This document shows positions 26,873-37,035 of a stretch of DNA of 64,000 bases, piece after piece. Location of the stretch: NCBI GenBank assembly GCA_963756715.1, contig CAVWOV010000043.1, forward strand, positions 248,001 to 312,000, given 5' to 3'. Each line of letters starts with the position of its first letter. Positions within the stretch are counted from its first letter, which is position 1. A program made the translations under genes and the position numbers. The DNA is from VAZQ01 sp963756715. Its GTDB lineage: Bacteria > Pseudomonadota > Alphaproteobacteria > Rhizobiales > Xanthobacteraceae. The notes below the pieces were generated by a model. That model did no database searches. It was not told the DNA's origin and was given only the letters and a program-made list of their open reading frames with translations.

Positions 26873-26995
26873 TTCCGTTCCTTTATGCAAACTGCGTTCA
26901 CGATGGCTGACGGGGTCAGCCATCGATGGCTTCGTTCGAGCAGAGCAAGGTGCGGGTGTCCGGCGTAAAACCGGGCACCTGCGTGGGATGGCGGT

Positions 26996-27985
26996 TTATT
27001 GCGGCTTGAGGTTCGCGTCCTTGACGATCTTTTTGTAGAAGGCCAGCTCCGAGGCCATGTATTTCGCAAAGTCCGCGGGCTTGGTGCCGCGCGGCTCCAT
27101 CCCTTGAGCGGCGAGCTTGGCCACCACGTCCTGGGGCTTCACCGCCTTGGCCGCTTCGTCGCTCAGCTTCTGCACGATGGCAGGGGGCGTGCCGGGCGCT
27201 GCAAGGATGCCGTACCAGCCGGTGACGACGAAATCCTTGAAGCCCAGTTCCTGCATGGTCGGCACGTCGGGCAGGTTGGAGGCGCGCTTGGTGCCGGTCA
27301 CCGCGAGCGGCGTCACTCTGCCCTCCTTGGCCTGCACCGACATCACCGGCATGGCGTCGACCATCGCGTCGATGTGGCCGCCGAGCAGGTCGTTCAAAGC
27401 GGGCGCTGCGCCGCGATAGGGCACGATGGTGATGTTGATGTCGGTCAGCGTCTTGAGCAGCGCGGTGCCGAAGCCGAGCGACGAGCCGAAGCCGCCGCCG
27501 GCGCCGAACTTCACGGTTCCGGGCTTCTGCTTGGCGAGCGCAATCAGTTCCTTCATGGACTTCACGCCCAGCCCGTTCCTGGCGACGATGATCAGCGGGC
27601 CGGTCGAGACCTCGCTCACGGCCGCGAACTTCATCAGGTCGAAGGGATAATCCGGGTAGAGGGCCTGGGTGATGAGCGAACTCGACGAAATGAAATAGAG
27701 CGTGTGGCCGTCGGGCGGTGAAGCCAGGACTTCCTTTCCCGCCGGAATGAAATTGCCGCCGGGCTTGTTCTCGACCAGCACAGTGGTGCCCATGTTCTGG
27801 GTCATCTGCTGGGCGATCAGCCGCGCCGTGACGTCAGTGCCGCCGCCAGCCGCAAGCGCAACGATCAGACGGATCGGCTTGCCGTTCTGGAGTTGTTGTG
27901 CATCGGCCGGCCGCGCCGCCAGTGAAAGAAATGCGCCGATCAAAAGCGCAAAGCCCAAACGCAACCCGGATGTGAGCGATCCCAT
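26996..27985 (-). CDS. TTT-type solute-binding protein (Bug family), receptor 1
   Basis: The protein has 329 residues with a signal peptide (GFALLIGAFLSLAARPADA). Bug-family hallmarks are PIRLIVALAAGGGTDVTAR, VENKPGGNFIPAG, SPPDGHTLYF, PYRGAAPALNDLLGGHIDAM and LPDVPTMQELGFKDF. These periplasmic receptors bind carboxylates for TctAB-type membrane proteins, but no TctA or TctB gene occurs in the window. It sits between the hydrolase and the molybdenum hydroxylase genes on the same strand. Confidence 0.93.
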   Translation of the reverse strand: MGSLTSGLRLGFALLIGAFLSLAARPADAQQLQNGKPIRLIVALAAGGGTDVTARLIAQQMTQNMGTTVLVENKPGGNFIPAGKEVLASPPDGHTLYFISSSSLITQALYPDYPFDLMKFAAVSEVSTGPLIIVARNGLGVKSMKELIALAKQKPGTVKFGAGGGFGSSLGFGTALLKTLTDINITIVPYRGAAPALNDLLGGHIDAMVDAMPVMSVQAKEGRVTPLAVTGTKRASNLPDVPTMQELGFKDFVVTGWYGILAAPGTPPAIVQKLSDEAAKAVKPQDVVAKLAAQGMEPRGTKPADFAKYMASELAFYKKIVKDANLKPQ

Positions 27986-28007
27986 CGCGTTCTCCCTTGA
28001 GTGTTTT

Positions 28008-30144
28008 TTATTCGGACAACAACGTAGCCATAATCTTGTCGCGCGTCAGCGGCAGGTGGCGGATGCGCTTGCCGAGCGCGCGCGCGAGCGCATTGCCGAC
28101 GGCAGCACCGGTCGGCCCGACCGAAGCTTCGCCGAGCCCCAATGTCGGTTCGTTCGGCATATCGATCAGCTTGATCTCAATCTCCGGCACTTCGGCGAAG
28201 CGCAGGATCGGATAGTCGTCCCAGGTCGTCGGCCGCGACCTTGCCGTCCGCGAAGGGCACGCGCTCCTTCATGACGAAGCTCGCGCCCATGATGATGCCG
28301 CCCTCGATCTGGTTGCGCGCGCCGTCCGGCGAGATCACCAGGCCCGCATCCGCCGCGCACCACACCCGCTTGAGGCGCACCGCTTCGTCGACCTCGATCT
28401 CCGCGACGACGGCGGCGAACGAGGCGATGTTCTTGTAGCGGGCGAAGCCGAAGCCGCGCGCCCGGCCTTCGGGCAGTTGGTTCGGCTCGAACCAGCCGCT
28501 CATCTGCGCGGCAGTTTCAACGACACGGCGAGCGCGTGGATCGGAGAGGAGCGATAAGCCGGTAGGTTACCGGGTCTTCGCCCGCGATCTCCGCCAGTTC
28601 GTCGATGAACGACTCGATCGCGAACACATTGGCCCACGCGCCCAGGCCGCGCAGCGACGAGGTGCGCAGCGGCATCTCGGGTAGCAGGTGATGGATCAAG
28701 CGGTGATGCGGCAGATCGTAGATCGGATAGGCGTTCCGGGTCGCGCCGCCGCCGCGTTCGTCCGGCACGTCGCCCAGTTCGTTGCGGCGTGGCGGGTTGG
28801 GCAACGCCTCGACGCCGGCGAAGTTGGAGTTGCCGTTCATGCCGGGACGCTGGGCGTGCGGCGCGCTCCAGATCTCGATGGTCCAGTCCACCGGCTTGTG
28901 ATCGGAATCGAGCACCGCGCGCAATCCGATCGCCATCGCGGTGCTGATCGGCGCGCCGGCGAACTCGTCCTCGCGCGACCACTGCACCCGGATGATCCTG
29001 CCGGGCATCCGCATCGCAATCACGGAGGCGTCGAACGCGGCATCGTCGGCGGTGTTGTGGCCGTAGGCACCGGCGCCCTGGCGGTGGAACACTGTTACCT
29101 GCGCGGGCGGGAGCTCAAGCGCGCGGGCAATCCAGTCGCGCAACACGGCCGGCCCTTGGGTGTGCGACCAGACCTTGAGTGCACCGTCCTTGAATTCGGC
29201 AATCGCGCAGGCCGGACCGATCGACCCGTAGGTCAGAAACGGACGGCTGTAGAGCGCCTCGACCAGCGACGGTCGGCTGGTTTGCGCCGCGCGGCCGGCG
29301 CTTGCCGGTTTCCACGGTGCGGTCGCGCGACGGCTGCGCCTTCAGCCACGCCGGCTCGCCGATATCGTCTGGTGCCGGCGTGCCGCCCTCCCAGCGCGCC
29401 AGCGCGCGGGCGGCCTCGGCGGCGCGCATCACGGCGATTTCACTGGCCGCCTGTGAATGCGACGAAATCGCCCTCGCGCAAAATGTCGATCGGCGCCTTG
29501 GCGGCCTTGCGTACGGCGCTCTCGTCGAGCGCGGCAAGGTGCGCGCCGCGCCACGGCTGCCGCAGCACCCGCGCATGCACCACGCCTTCCGGCATGATGT
29601 CGTGGATGAATGCCGCGCCCGCCACCTTCGCGGGGAGATCGAGCCGCGGCACGCTGCGGCCGACGATGCGATAACTCGATGGCCGCTTCACCGGCGCCGT
29701 GCCGCTCGCCCGCCGTTCGAGCGCGACCTTGCCCGCCAGCGACCAGTAGTCGTGGCCGGTAGCCTTGCCGGCGCGCAGGAATTGCCCGTCCTCGACCGTA
29801 AGCTCGCTCACCTTGCAGCCGAGTTGCTCCGCGACCCGATCGAGAAACAGCGAACGCACCTCGGCGCACACCAGGCGGATCGATGCGCCGCCGACCGCGA
29901 CCGAATAGCTGCCCGACGTGAAGCCCTCCGCCGGACTGACGTCGGTCTGGCCGGACACCAGATGCACCTGCTCGAATCCGACATCGAGTTCTTCGGCGGC
30001 GATCTGCGTCAGCGCGGTCAGAATGCCTTGCCCGATCTCCACCTTGCCGCTGCCGACGCGCACGCGGCCCGGCTCCTCGAACGCGATCCACTGCGACAGG
30101 ATCGGATTGTCGATCAGGCTCTGCGGCAGCGTGTTCGAGATCAT
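28008..30144 (-). pseudogene. Molybdenum hydroxylase large subunit (IorB-like, xanthine dehydrogenase family), frame-disrupted
   Basis: Starting at ATG 30144 the frame reads ILSQWIAFEEPGRVRVGSGKVEIGQG, the typical beginning of isoquinoline 1-oxidoreductase-type molybdopterin subunits. The protein continues through SEIAVMRAAEAARAL, SRPFLTYGSIGPA, QGAGAYGHNTADDAAFDA, LRGLGAWANVFAIES and GVGEAS-like LGLGEASVGPTGAAVGNAL with the catalytic Glu. These blocks lie in different frames; removing one base near 29453, 29302, 28555 and 28229 restores about 710 residues. No internal stop remains after that. The small 2Fe-2S subunit gene overlaps its start, so the pair is IorAB-like and lacks a FAD subunit. 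Sequence error is a serious alternative to decay. Confidence 0.78.
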
Positions 30145-30539
30145 GCCGCCGCTCCCGCCATGGCGGCGGCGCGCTGCACGGCGCGGATGACGCGGTTGTG
30201 CATGCCGCAGCGGCAGAGATGCGGGTCGAGCGCCGCGACGATGTCGGCGCGGGTAGGCTTCGGATTGCGTTCCAGCAGCGCAGCGGCCGAAATCAGGATG
30301 CCGGCGAGGCAATAGCCGCACTGGCCGGCCTGCTCGTCAAGGAAGGCCTGCTGCAACGGGTGCAGCTTGCCGCCTTGCGCCAGCCCTTCGACCGTCGTGA
30401 TGTTGCGTCCGGCGACGCTGGCGACTTCGCGCGCGCAGGAATATTCCGGCTTGCCGTCGATCAGCACCATGCAGGCGCCGCACTGCTCGGTGCCGCAGCC
30501 GAACCGGCTGCCGCGCAGTCCCAGATCGTCGCGCAGCAC
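30141..30539 (-). CDS. (2Fe-2S)-binding small subunit of molybdenum hydroxylase (IorA-like)
   Basis: Small subunits of this type carry two 2Fe-2S clusters for electron transfer from the molybdenum site. The plant-ferredoxin-like cluster is FGCGTEQCGACMVLIDG with a further Cys in PEYSC. The second cluster is GQCGYCLAGILISA and HLCRCGMHNRV. The start given, GTG 30539, cuts into the ferredoxin domain: codons upstream in frame read NFTVNGSPVHVDTDGSKPLL to about 30620 but no start codon lies in that frame. An ATG in another frame at about 30620 (NERY) could be the true start if the sequence has an indel there. The stop overlaps the large-subunit ATG. Confidence 0.82.
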   Translation of the reverse strand: MLRDDLGLRGSRFGCGTEQCGACMVLIDGKPEYSCAREVASVAGRNITTVEGLAQGGKLHPLQQAFLDEQAGQCGYCLAGILISAAALLERNPKPTRADIVAALDPHLCRCGMHNRVIRAVQRAAAMAGAAA

Positions 30540-30683
30540 CGCCAGCAGCGGCTTGCTGCCGTCGGTGTCGACGTGAACGGGGCTGCCGTTGACGGTGAAA
30601 TTGCATATCGTTCGTTCATCGTGCGGACTTGCTACACTAATTTTCGATCGAGACCACTGAGGTCGTTGCTATGGCCGCAACCT

Positions 30684-30792
30684 CGGTGCGCTCCCTCTCG
30701 CCCATGGGGAGAGGGTTGGGGTGAGGGGGGACCTCGCTCTCGACGGACCGAACCCCTCGCCGCACCCCTCTCCCTATGGGAGAGGGAGCTTA
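30684..30792. repeat. Palindromic intergenic repeat, CTCCCTCTC...GAGAGGG type, copy A
   Basis: CGGTGCGCTCCCTCTCGCCCATGGGGAGAGGG opens the element, followed by GGTGAGGGGGGACC, and CACCCCTCTCCCTATGGGAGAGGGAG closes it. Internal stems CCCTCTC/GAGAGGG recur on both sides. Copies B (44911) and C (57691) share the design. Confidence 0.75.
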
Positions 30793-30847
30793 CCGCCGCT
30801 GCCGCTTTGTTTGAGATCCTCTGTTAGTCGACTTACCAGCGCCGGCT

Positions 30848-31835
30848 TCATTGCGGCTTGATGCCGTGTGCGTCGATGAATGTGGTCCAGTTGGTGATCT
30901 CGTTTTCGAGCTTCGTGCGCATCGCGGGACCGGGTGAGAAATCCGGCGTGATGTCGAGCTTGGTCAGGCGTTCGCGCACGCGCGGGTTTGACAGGGTCGT
31001 CGCAACGGCCTTCTCCAGCTTGGCCCGGACGGCGTCCGGGATGCCCTTGGGACCAAATATGCCGAACCAGAAGCGCAAGTCCACATCGGCCGTTTTGACG
31101 CCGGCCTGCGCCAACGTGGGCACATTCGGCAATACCGGCGAGCGCTCCAGGCTGGTGACTGCAAGGCCCTTGATCTTGCCGGCATCGATCAGGCCCTTCG
31201 CGACCTGGATCGACGCCATGTTGAGCGCGACGTGTCCGGCGATCACATCGTTCATCGCCGGGCCGCCGCCCTTGTAAGGGACGTGCACCGCTTCCATCCC
31301 GGTCGCCGATTTGACCACCTCGAAGGTGAGATGCGACACGCTGCCGATGCCGGCCGAGGCATAGTTCATTTTCTGCGGCACCGTGCGCGAATAGGCGATG
31401 AGCTCGGCTACCGAATTGGCCTTGACGTTGTTGGCGACCGCCAGCACCAGCGGCGAGGACGCGATCGAAGCGATGGCGTCGTACTGCTTCAGCGGATCGA
31501 ACGGCTGGGTCTTCTTGTAGAGCGCCTGGCTGATGCCGAGCGCATTTTCCGCCATCAGGAGCGTATAGCCGTCCGGCTCCGAGGAGGCGACGTAGTTCCA
31601 GGCGATGTAGCCGCCGGCACCGGGCTTGTTCTCGATCACGACGGACTGGCCGAGTGCTTCCCCCAGCTCGTGCGTGATCTGGCGTGTCGAGCGTGTCGGT
31701 CGCCCCGCCCGGCGGAAACGCAACGACCAGCCGGACTGGCCGGTCGGGATAGGATGCAGGATTTTGAGCATGAACGAGGCTTGGCGCGCAAAGGGCGAGT
31801 ACGACTGTCACACACCAGCGGATGAAGGTGCGCAT
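30848..31835 (-). pseudogene. TTT-type solute-binding protein (Bug family), receptor 2, one frame break
   Basis: ATG 31835 begins a signal peptide (TFIRWCVTVVLALCAPSLVHAQ) followed by YPDRPVRLVVAFPPGGATDTL. Near 31687 the protein moves to another frame and continues RQITHELGEALGQSVVIENK, GYIAWNYVASSEPDGYTL, VPYKGGGPAMNDVIAGHV and VPTLAQAGVKTADV to the stop at 30848. Removing a single base in the segment CTCGACACGCC yields TDTLARQITHELG, exactly the family consensus. Otherwise intact and of normal length, about 328 residues. No TctAB genes nearby. Confidence 0.85.
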
Positions 31836-32043
31836 GAACGTCCTCCCGTGGCTACCGCGGGTTTTCCCGCTTGTTGTCCTGCCTATTGGATCACGTGCGG
31901 GCCGTTGCGTCGACTGGGACGAACGCCGTAGGCATATGCAGGTGTCATTGCCGGGCTTGAGCCGGCAATCCATCGGACTGAGGCGGCTCTTGATATTTGA
32001 TGGATCCGCGGGTCAAGTCCGCGCATGACAACCAGAGACCGTA

Positions 32044-33232
32044 TTACATGTTCGTCAGCAGCCAATCGGCGATGTAGTCGATGCCGAGCGGACGATTGTC
32101 GACCTGGCAATGCTCGGCGCCGCCTTCCTCGACGGTGAAAATCTTGAGGTGCTTGCGCTTCGAGCCGACCCGCTCGTAGAGCGTCTTTGCCGCCGACGAG
32201 CGGTACGATGCGGTCGTTCTCGCCGTGCAGCACGAGAAACGCACACTCGATGTTCTGTGCCACGCCTTCCAGCGTGAATTTCTTCGCCCATTCCAGCGCC
32301 GTCTCGTTGTCGGGCGCGCCGACCACCCAGCGGAACTGGAAGATCGAGGTCGAACTGGTCCGCGGATCGACCGCCAACGCGGCCTTGTTGCCCGCTACCC
32401 AGTCGTAGATATTCCAGTGCATCGCGCCGAATGCCACGCAGGCGGCGTAGCGCTTGTCGAAAGCGGCGACGCGCGGCGCGTGATAGCCGCCGAAGCTGTA
32501 GCCCATCACGGCGACGCGCTTCCGATCGACTTCCGGCCGCGAGGCCACATAGTCGTAGGCCGGGATGCCGGCCGCCTCGTAGTCGTGCCGGCCGTGGATG
32601 TTGCGCAGCCGCAGCGGCTCGGATTGCCCAGGTCCGTCGATCGCCAGCGTGTTGATGCCGCGCTTGGCGAAGTCGAGTCCGGCAAAGATCACGCTCATCT
32701 CCTTCGCGTTATCCATGCCGTCGAACAGCACCACCGTCGGGCGCGGGCCGGAACCGGCGCCCTTCACGAACCAGGCTGGAAGGCTCGTGCCTTCGTACGG
32801 CACCTCGACGCGCTCGATCTCCGGATGAAGCCGCTCCATCGCGCCCTGGTAACAGCGCAGCGCGTTGCGATACATCGCGAGCTTATCGGGCCCCGGCGGC
32901 ATGAAGCGCTCGGCGCTGTAGTAATAGTTGCCGGCGCGCATGTAGTGATGGCCGGCGGTGATCGTGCGTCCTTCCGCCGCCGCCTTGTCGGCGACGGCCG
33001 CGATGCGGTCGGCCATCGCGCACCATTCCTCGCGCCAGACTTTGTCGAGATCGGCTTCGCCGGCACGCGCCTTGAGCCGCCGCCCGATGCGATCGACCTC
33101 CTCCATTGCGATCGCCCCATAGGGCGCCATGCCCTTGACGATCTGCATGGCGTTCGACCAGCGCAGATTGCCGGGAAAATGCACCGCCCAGGTGCTCTCC
33201 GGTTCGGTCGCGCCGGCGTTGCTTGCCGCCAT
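32044..33232 (-). pseudogene. Alpha/beta hydrolase, FrsA / dihydropseudooxynicotine-hydrolase-like, one frame break
   Basis: From ATG 33232 the frame is open past the catalytic core: NAMQIVKGMAPYGAIAMEEVDR, ITAGHHYMRAGNYYYSAERF, VVLFDGMDNAKEMSV, LAIDGPGQSEPLR, nucleophile elbow VMGYSFGGYHA and HGENDRIVPLV. Near 32187 the C-terminus switches frame and continues KTLYERVGSKRK and EEGGAEHCQVDNRPLG to TAA 32044. Removing one base from GGCAAAGACG joins them as GGKTLYERVG. The uncorrected frame would run on to 31883 with an unrelated tail. Closely related to the hydrolase at 25709, suggesting duplication of a hydrolase-plus-TTT-receptor unit. Confidence 0.85.
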
Positions 33233-33514
33233 AGTGCGTTGCTCCCCGCGTTCCAGTTATTTGCCGCATGAGACTTCGCCCGCGCCCGCGGTGCAAGTAT
33301 CCCAAGGGCGCGGATCGCGGTATTGTCACGAAGCGAGAGCATTACGGGACTCGACCTCGTCATCAAGGCGGTCAACAGTGTGATGTAGGATGGTTTGTCG
33401 GCCTACGAATCGTTCGCGGAAAATTACAAATTCTTAGGGGAGCCCCGGATAAGAAGGATCGATCAGGCCGCTGTCTACTGGCTTTTTTGCTGCAACTCAT
33501 CTCGGAGGAATTAC

Positions 33515-33982
33515 ATGACGCGAATAGCCTACGCCGCCATGACGATCTTAGGCGCTCTGGCGCTTGCGCCCTGGATCGCCGGTACGGCGTCCGCCGCCGA
33601 TCAAATGCCGAACATCAAGGGCAAATGGGTCGGCAAGACTTACTCGATCGTCGCAGGCGTCGCGCCGCATTGGCCCTCGAGTCGAGGAACGTTCGACAAG
33701 CCCGGCCTGTTCGAGAAGGATTTGACGATCGAGGTGACCGGCCAGGAGGGGCGCCGGTTCTGGGGCATGCAGATATTCAGCGGCAACGGCGAAAAGACCC
33801 AGGAGCCCATGATCGGCGAACTGACCGGCAAGGACAACAAGACCATCGTCCTTGTTGACCGGGACGGTTATCTCGACGGGCAGCTCATTGACGATAACAC
33901 GCTGTCATTTTGCTACAAGCAGGCTGGCGGCCAGAGCGGATCGAGCGTGGTGAGCTGCACCGAGATCAAACGCACGCCGTGA
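33515..33982 (+). CDS. Conserved hypothetical secreted protein
   Basis: ATG 33515 is preceded by CGGAGGAA and gives 155 residues. Residues 1-28 form a signal peptide (IAYAAMTILGALALAPWIAGTASAA). The mature protein begins MPNIKGKWVGKTYSIVAG and looks like a small beta-rich domain (FWGMQIFSGNG, TIVLVDRDGYLDGQLIDDNTLSFCYKQ), with two Cys that may pair. I recognise no named family; a lipocalin-like or calycin-like fold is only a guess. It stands alone in a divergent position to the hydrolase gene. Confidence 0.7.
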   Translation: MTRIAYAAMTILGALALAPWIAGTASAADQMPNIKGKWVGKTYSIVAGVAPHWPSSRGTFDKPGLFEKDLTIEVTGQEGRRFWGMQIFSGNGEKTQEPMIGELTGKDNKTIVLVDRDGYLDGQLIDDNTLSFCYKQAGGQSGSSVVSCTEIKRTP

Positions 33983-34046
33983 GGCGGCCCTATGATCGCT
34001 CGGTTACGCCCGCGCCGATGAAGCGGCGGAACCGGGGACAGCGCTG

Positions 34047-34436
34047 ATGCAGGGGCTCTATGGCGATACGTTGCTGGAGACGGCCGGGCGGCTGCTGATC
34101 GTCGCGTTCTTTCTCGCCGTCGGGCTGAGGAACTTGCAGAAGGTTCACGTCGAGGATCACATCAGGCGGCTCAAGATTGCCAGGACGCCGTTTCCAGCAT
34201 TGGCATTCTGGATCGGTCAGACCGTGGAGCTTGTGGGCTGCGCGCTGGTCCTGCTGAACTGGTATCCGGCAATCGGCGTGTTGCTGCTGCTGTTGTTCAC
34301 GGTGCTGGCGTCGCTGCTGCTGCTGCGGTTCTGGGAAGCGGACGATCCGGGCCGGCGCGTCGGCATGCAGACCGCGATGCTTGCCAACGTGGCGATTGTT
34401 GGCGGGCTTTTGCTCCTGCTTCAGAGCGTCCGGTAA
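34047..34436 (+). CDS. DoxX-like small membrane protein
   Basis: The 129-residue protein has four hydrophobic segments (about residues 11-27, 47-67, 71-93, 106-126) and the DoxX-type pattern GRLLIVAFFLAVGLRNLQK and FPALAFWIGQTVELVGCALVL. DoxX-like proteins sit in the inner membrane and are of mixed or unknown role, some being quinone-linked. It starts 64 bases after the preceding secreted-protein gene on the same strand. Confidence 0.75.
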   Translation: MQGLYGDTLLETAGRLLIVAFFLAVGLRNLQKVHVEDHIRRLKIARTPFPALAFWIGQTVELVGCALVLLNWYPAIGVLLLLLFTVLASLLLLRFWEADDPGRRVGMQTAMLANVAIVGGLLLLLQSVR

Positions 34437-34556
34437 TTCCGGCATGAGAGTTCGGTGCAAGCCGGGCGTCGCTAAAATACTGCTTGGCGCACACCTTGCG
34501 ACAATGGGATGATGCTTGACGCTCAGGGCCAGCAGAAGCCCGCAAGGAGAGGACGT

Positions 34557-35633
34557 ATGGAATTCGGCATTCTGTTCACATCGCATCCCAATAACGACGT
34601 CGAGCCCTACCCGCATCGCGACGTGCATGCTCGGGTAACACGTGAAGTCTTGCGCGCGGACGAACTCGGCTTCGATTATGCCTGGGTAGCCGAGCATCAT
34701 TTCAGCAATGAATACGGCATCATGCCCGATGTCTTCGTCTATGCGGGCTATCTCGCGGCGCTGACCAAGCGGATCAAGATCGGCACCGCAGTGGTGACGC
34801 TCCCGCTCGCCAACCCGATGCGGGTCGCCGAGAACACCGCATTCGTCGACATACTCAGCAATGGTCGGTTCGTGCTCGGCCTTGGCTCGGGCTACCGAAG
34901 ATACGAGTTCGACGGCTTCGGCGCCGACTTCGAAGCGCGGCGCGACGTGCAGGAGGAAGCCCTCCCGCTGCTGTTCGAACTGCTGCAGAAGAAGCATATC
35001 GAGCATCGAGGCAAGCACTTCCAGTACAAGGTCGCCGGCGCCTACGAGATCTTTCCCCACGCGGTTCAAGAGCCGTATCCGCCGGTGTTCCTCGCCGGCG
35101 CGACCGAACGATCGATCGGCGTGGCCGGCCGCATGGGCTGCGGCCTGATGCTCTCAAGCTGGACGCCGTTCGAGGAACTGGGACGGCAGACCGCGAACTA
35201 CCGCAAGCACCTTGAAGAAACGCCGGCGGCGTTACGCGGCAATCCGGCGCGCGGGCATGCCGATGTCGTGCGCTGGACCTATGTGGCGGACAGCGACGCG
35301 CGCGCCAAGCGCGAGAGCGAGGCCGGAATGATGCGCCACCTGCAGCACTTTTCCAGCAGTCACACGTCCGGCTATCTCGGGACGGTGTCGGATGGCGGCG
35401 CGACCAGCAAACGCGACTTCGACGCGCTCAACAAGGACATCATCCTGCACGGCTCGCCCGCGACCGTCATCGAGAAGATCGAGCGGTTGCGCGACCTGAC
35501 CGGCGTGCGCTCGGTCATGCTGCACTATCCGCCCTGGTATGGTTACGACAAGGCGATGGCTTCGCTCGAAATGTTCGCCAGCGAAGTGATGCCGCACTTC
35601 AAGACGAAGACGCCGACACGCCTGCGCGCTTGA
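34557..35633 (+). CDS. Luciferase-like (LLM class) flavin-dependent oxidoreductase
   Basis: ATG 34557 follows AAGGAGAGGA and gives 358 residues. The TIM-barrel luciferase family is shown by EFGILFTSHPNN, DYAWVAEHHFSNEYG, GTAVVTLPLANPMRVAENTAF, RFVLGLGSGYRRYEFDGFG and, C-terminally, LHGSPATVIEKIERL. Such cytoplasmic FMNH2- or F420-dependent enzymes oxidise varied organic substrates. No flavin reductase is adjacent; one is at 53076. Start further upstream (34509) is unlikely. Confidence 0.9.
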   Translation: MEFGILFTSHPNNDVEPYPHRDVHARVTREVLRADELGFDYAWVAEHHFSNEYGIMPDVFVYAGYLAALTKRIKIGTAVVTLPLANPMRVAENTAFVDILSNGRFVLGLGSGYRRYEFDGFGADFEARRDVQEEALPLLFELLQKKHIEHRGKHFQYKVAGAYEIFPHAVQEPYPPVFLAGATERSIGVAGRMGCGLMLSSWTPFEELGRQTANYRKHLEETPAALRGNPARGHADVVRWTYVADSDARAKRESEAGMMRHLQHFSSSHTSGYLGTVSDGGATSKRDFDALNKDIILHGSPATVIEKIERLRDLTGVRSVMLHYPPWYGYDKAMASLEMFASEVMPHFKTKTPTRLRA

Positions 35634-35744
35634 TCGCGTCCGCGGGGTTGTCGGCGATTGTCTTCGGGATGGCTCGCGCATCGCTCGACGGCGAGGGCGC
35701 CGGCTATGCCGCATCACCCTCGCCGCAGCTTCCGTAACCGCGTA

Positions 35745-36724
35745 TCAGAACTTCAGGTTCGGATAGAGTCCGGACGCCTGCACGACCTCGGGACCGAGGT
35801 GCTTCTCGGCGATCAGAGTCTTGGTGAACTCCTCGGATGTGTTGAGCACGGGCGACAGTCCGCGGTTGAACATATGCCGCTTCTGAAATTCCGGCTTCGA
35901 GACAATCTTGACGATCGCCTTGTTCAATTTGTCGACGATCGGCGCCGGCACTCCTGCCGGCATATGAATGCCGAACGATGACGCCCAGACATGGACCGTG
36001 TAGCCCTGCTCCTTGAAGGTCGGAATCTCGGGAGCCAGCGGTGAGCGCTTGTCGCCATCGACGGCCAGGCCGACAATTTTTCCGCTGCGCATGAGTTGAA
36101 TCAGATTGCCGATCCCGAAGATGGCGACCGGCGTGACGCCGGACATCATGCTGTTGACGGCATCGCCGCCGCCCTTGAACGGAACGCGGACGAAATCGAC
36201 CCCGTACTTCTTGTTGAAGGCCTCCATGAACGCGACCTTCGACAGCGACGGCGTCAGATAGTTCATCGTCTTCGGCTTGGATTTGGCGAGCGCCGCGAGT
36301 TCGTCGAACGATCTTCACGTTCAGCGAAGCGTTCACCGCAAACACGTGCTGCAGGTAGAACAGCCGGGTGACGTGGGTCAGCTCCTTCAACGGATCCAGA
36401 CTCATGTTCTTGAGAATGATCGGATTGATGATCATCGATTCGTTGTTGAGTATGCAGATCGTGTAACCGTCGGGCGGTGAATCGGCGCAGGTTCGCGCGC
36501 CGATCGAGCCCGCCGCACCCACGCGGTTCTCCACCACCACCGTCTGGCCAAGCACCGGTCCCAGTTCGTCGGCGAGCGCACGCATGAAGACATCGCTCAA
36601 GCCACCGGGACCTTGCGAGGCGATCGCGCGGATCGGCCTGTCCGGATAGTTGTCGGCGATTGCGACTGCTCGACGGCAGGACGATAGCGACGAGCAGCAA
36701 ACAAATGTACGAAAGTCGGTTCAT
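35745..36724 (-). pseudogene. TTT-type solute-binding protein (Bug family), receptor 3, two frame breaks
   Basis: ATG 36724 (NRLSYICLLLVAIVLPSS) is a signal peptide start after GAGGAAGCC. Near 36667 and again near 36312 the coding frame steps by one base. The middle block reads YPDRPIRAIASQGPGG, VVENRVGAAGSIGARTC and PPDGYTICILNNES. The last block reads SFDELAALAKSKPKTMNYL, VPFKGGGDAVNSMMSGVTP and EIPTFKEQGYTVHVW to the stop at 35745. After removal of two bases the length (about 326 residues) and all hallmarks are normal. Confidence 0.82.
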
Positions 36725-37035
36725 GGCTTCCTCCTTGAGGTGGTCTGACGCCACTCTTTGCGCAAGAATGGAGCAGACGGCGGGAAGCGGCAAGGGCCCC
36801 GAAGCGGGGTGCGGACAACGTGACGCAAGGGGCGGTCCAGGATTGGGAGCGCGCCAAGGAGGGGCGTCTTCAAGGCATGTCTCTTATGCCGACGGCTTCA
36901 GATCCTAATCCGTCATCCTGACATGCGCCAAAGGCGCCTCGAAGGATAAACGGCCAGCGTCGGCTCGTTGCCCTTCGAGCTCGTACGCAGGGGAATTTAT
37001 GCAGCCTGTGCGGGCCCGACGAGCCGCGCCGATCT
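36725..37035. other. Gene-free interval with a short palindromic repeat
   Basis: No gene is supported. Around 36905-36995 the sequence CATCCTGACATGCGCC...GGCGCCTCGAAGGAT...CCCTTCGAGC resembles degenerate intergenic palindromes of this group. The left part contains the leader of the TTT receptor gene on the minus strand. Confidence 0.35.

Noticed and set aside
25700..26968. Plus-strand open frame (422 codons) opposite the FrsA-like hydrolase
   Set aside because: Antisense shadow of a gene with a complete catalytic triad; Arg/Val/Gly-rich composition and no motif.
31883..32043. C-terminal extension of the hydrolase at 32044-33232 in the uncorrected frame
   Set aside because: The tail is unrelated to the family; the correct C-terminus EEGGAEH...DWLLTNM is in the other frame and ends at 32044.
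32225..33271. Plus-strand open frame (348 codons) opposite the second FrsA-like hydrolase
   Set aside because: Antisense shadow; composition and lack of motif as for the other antisense frames.
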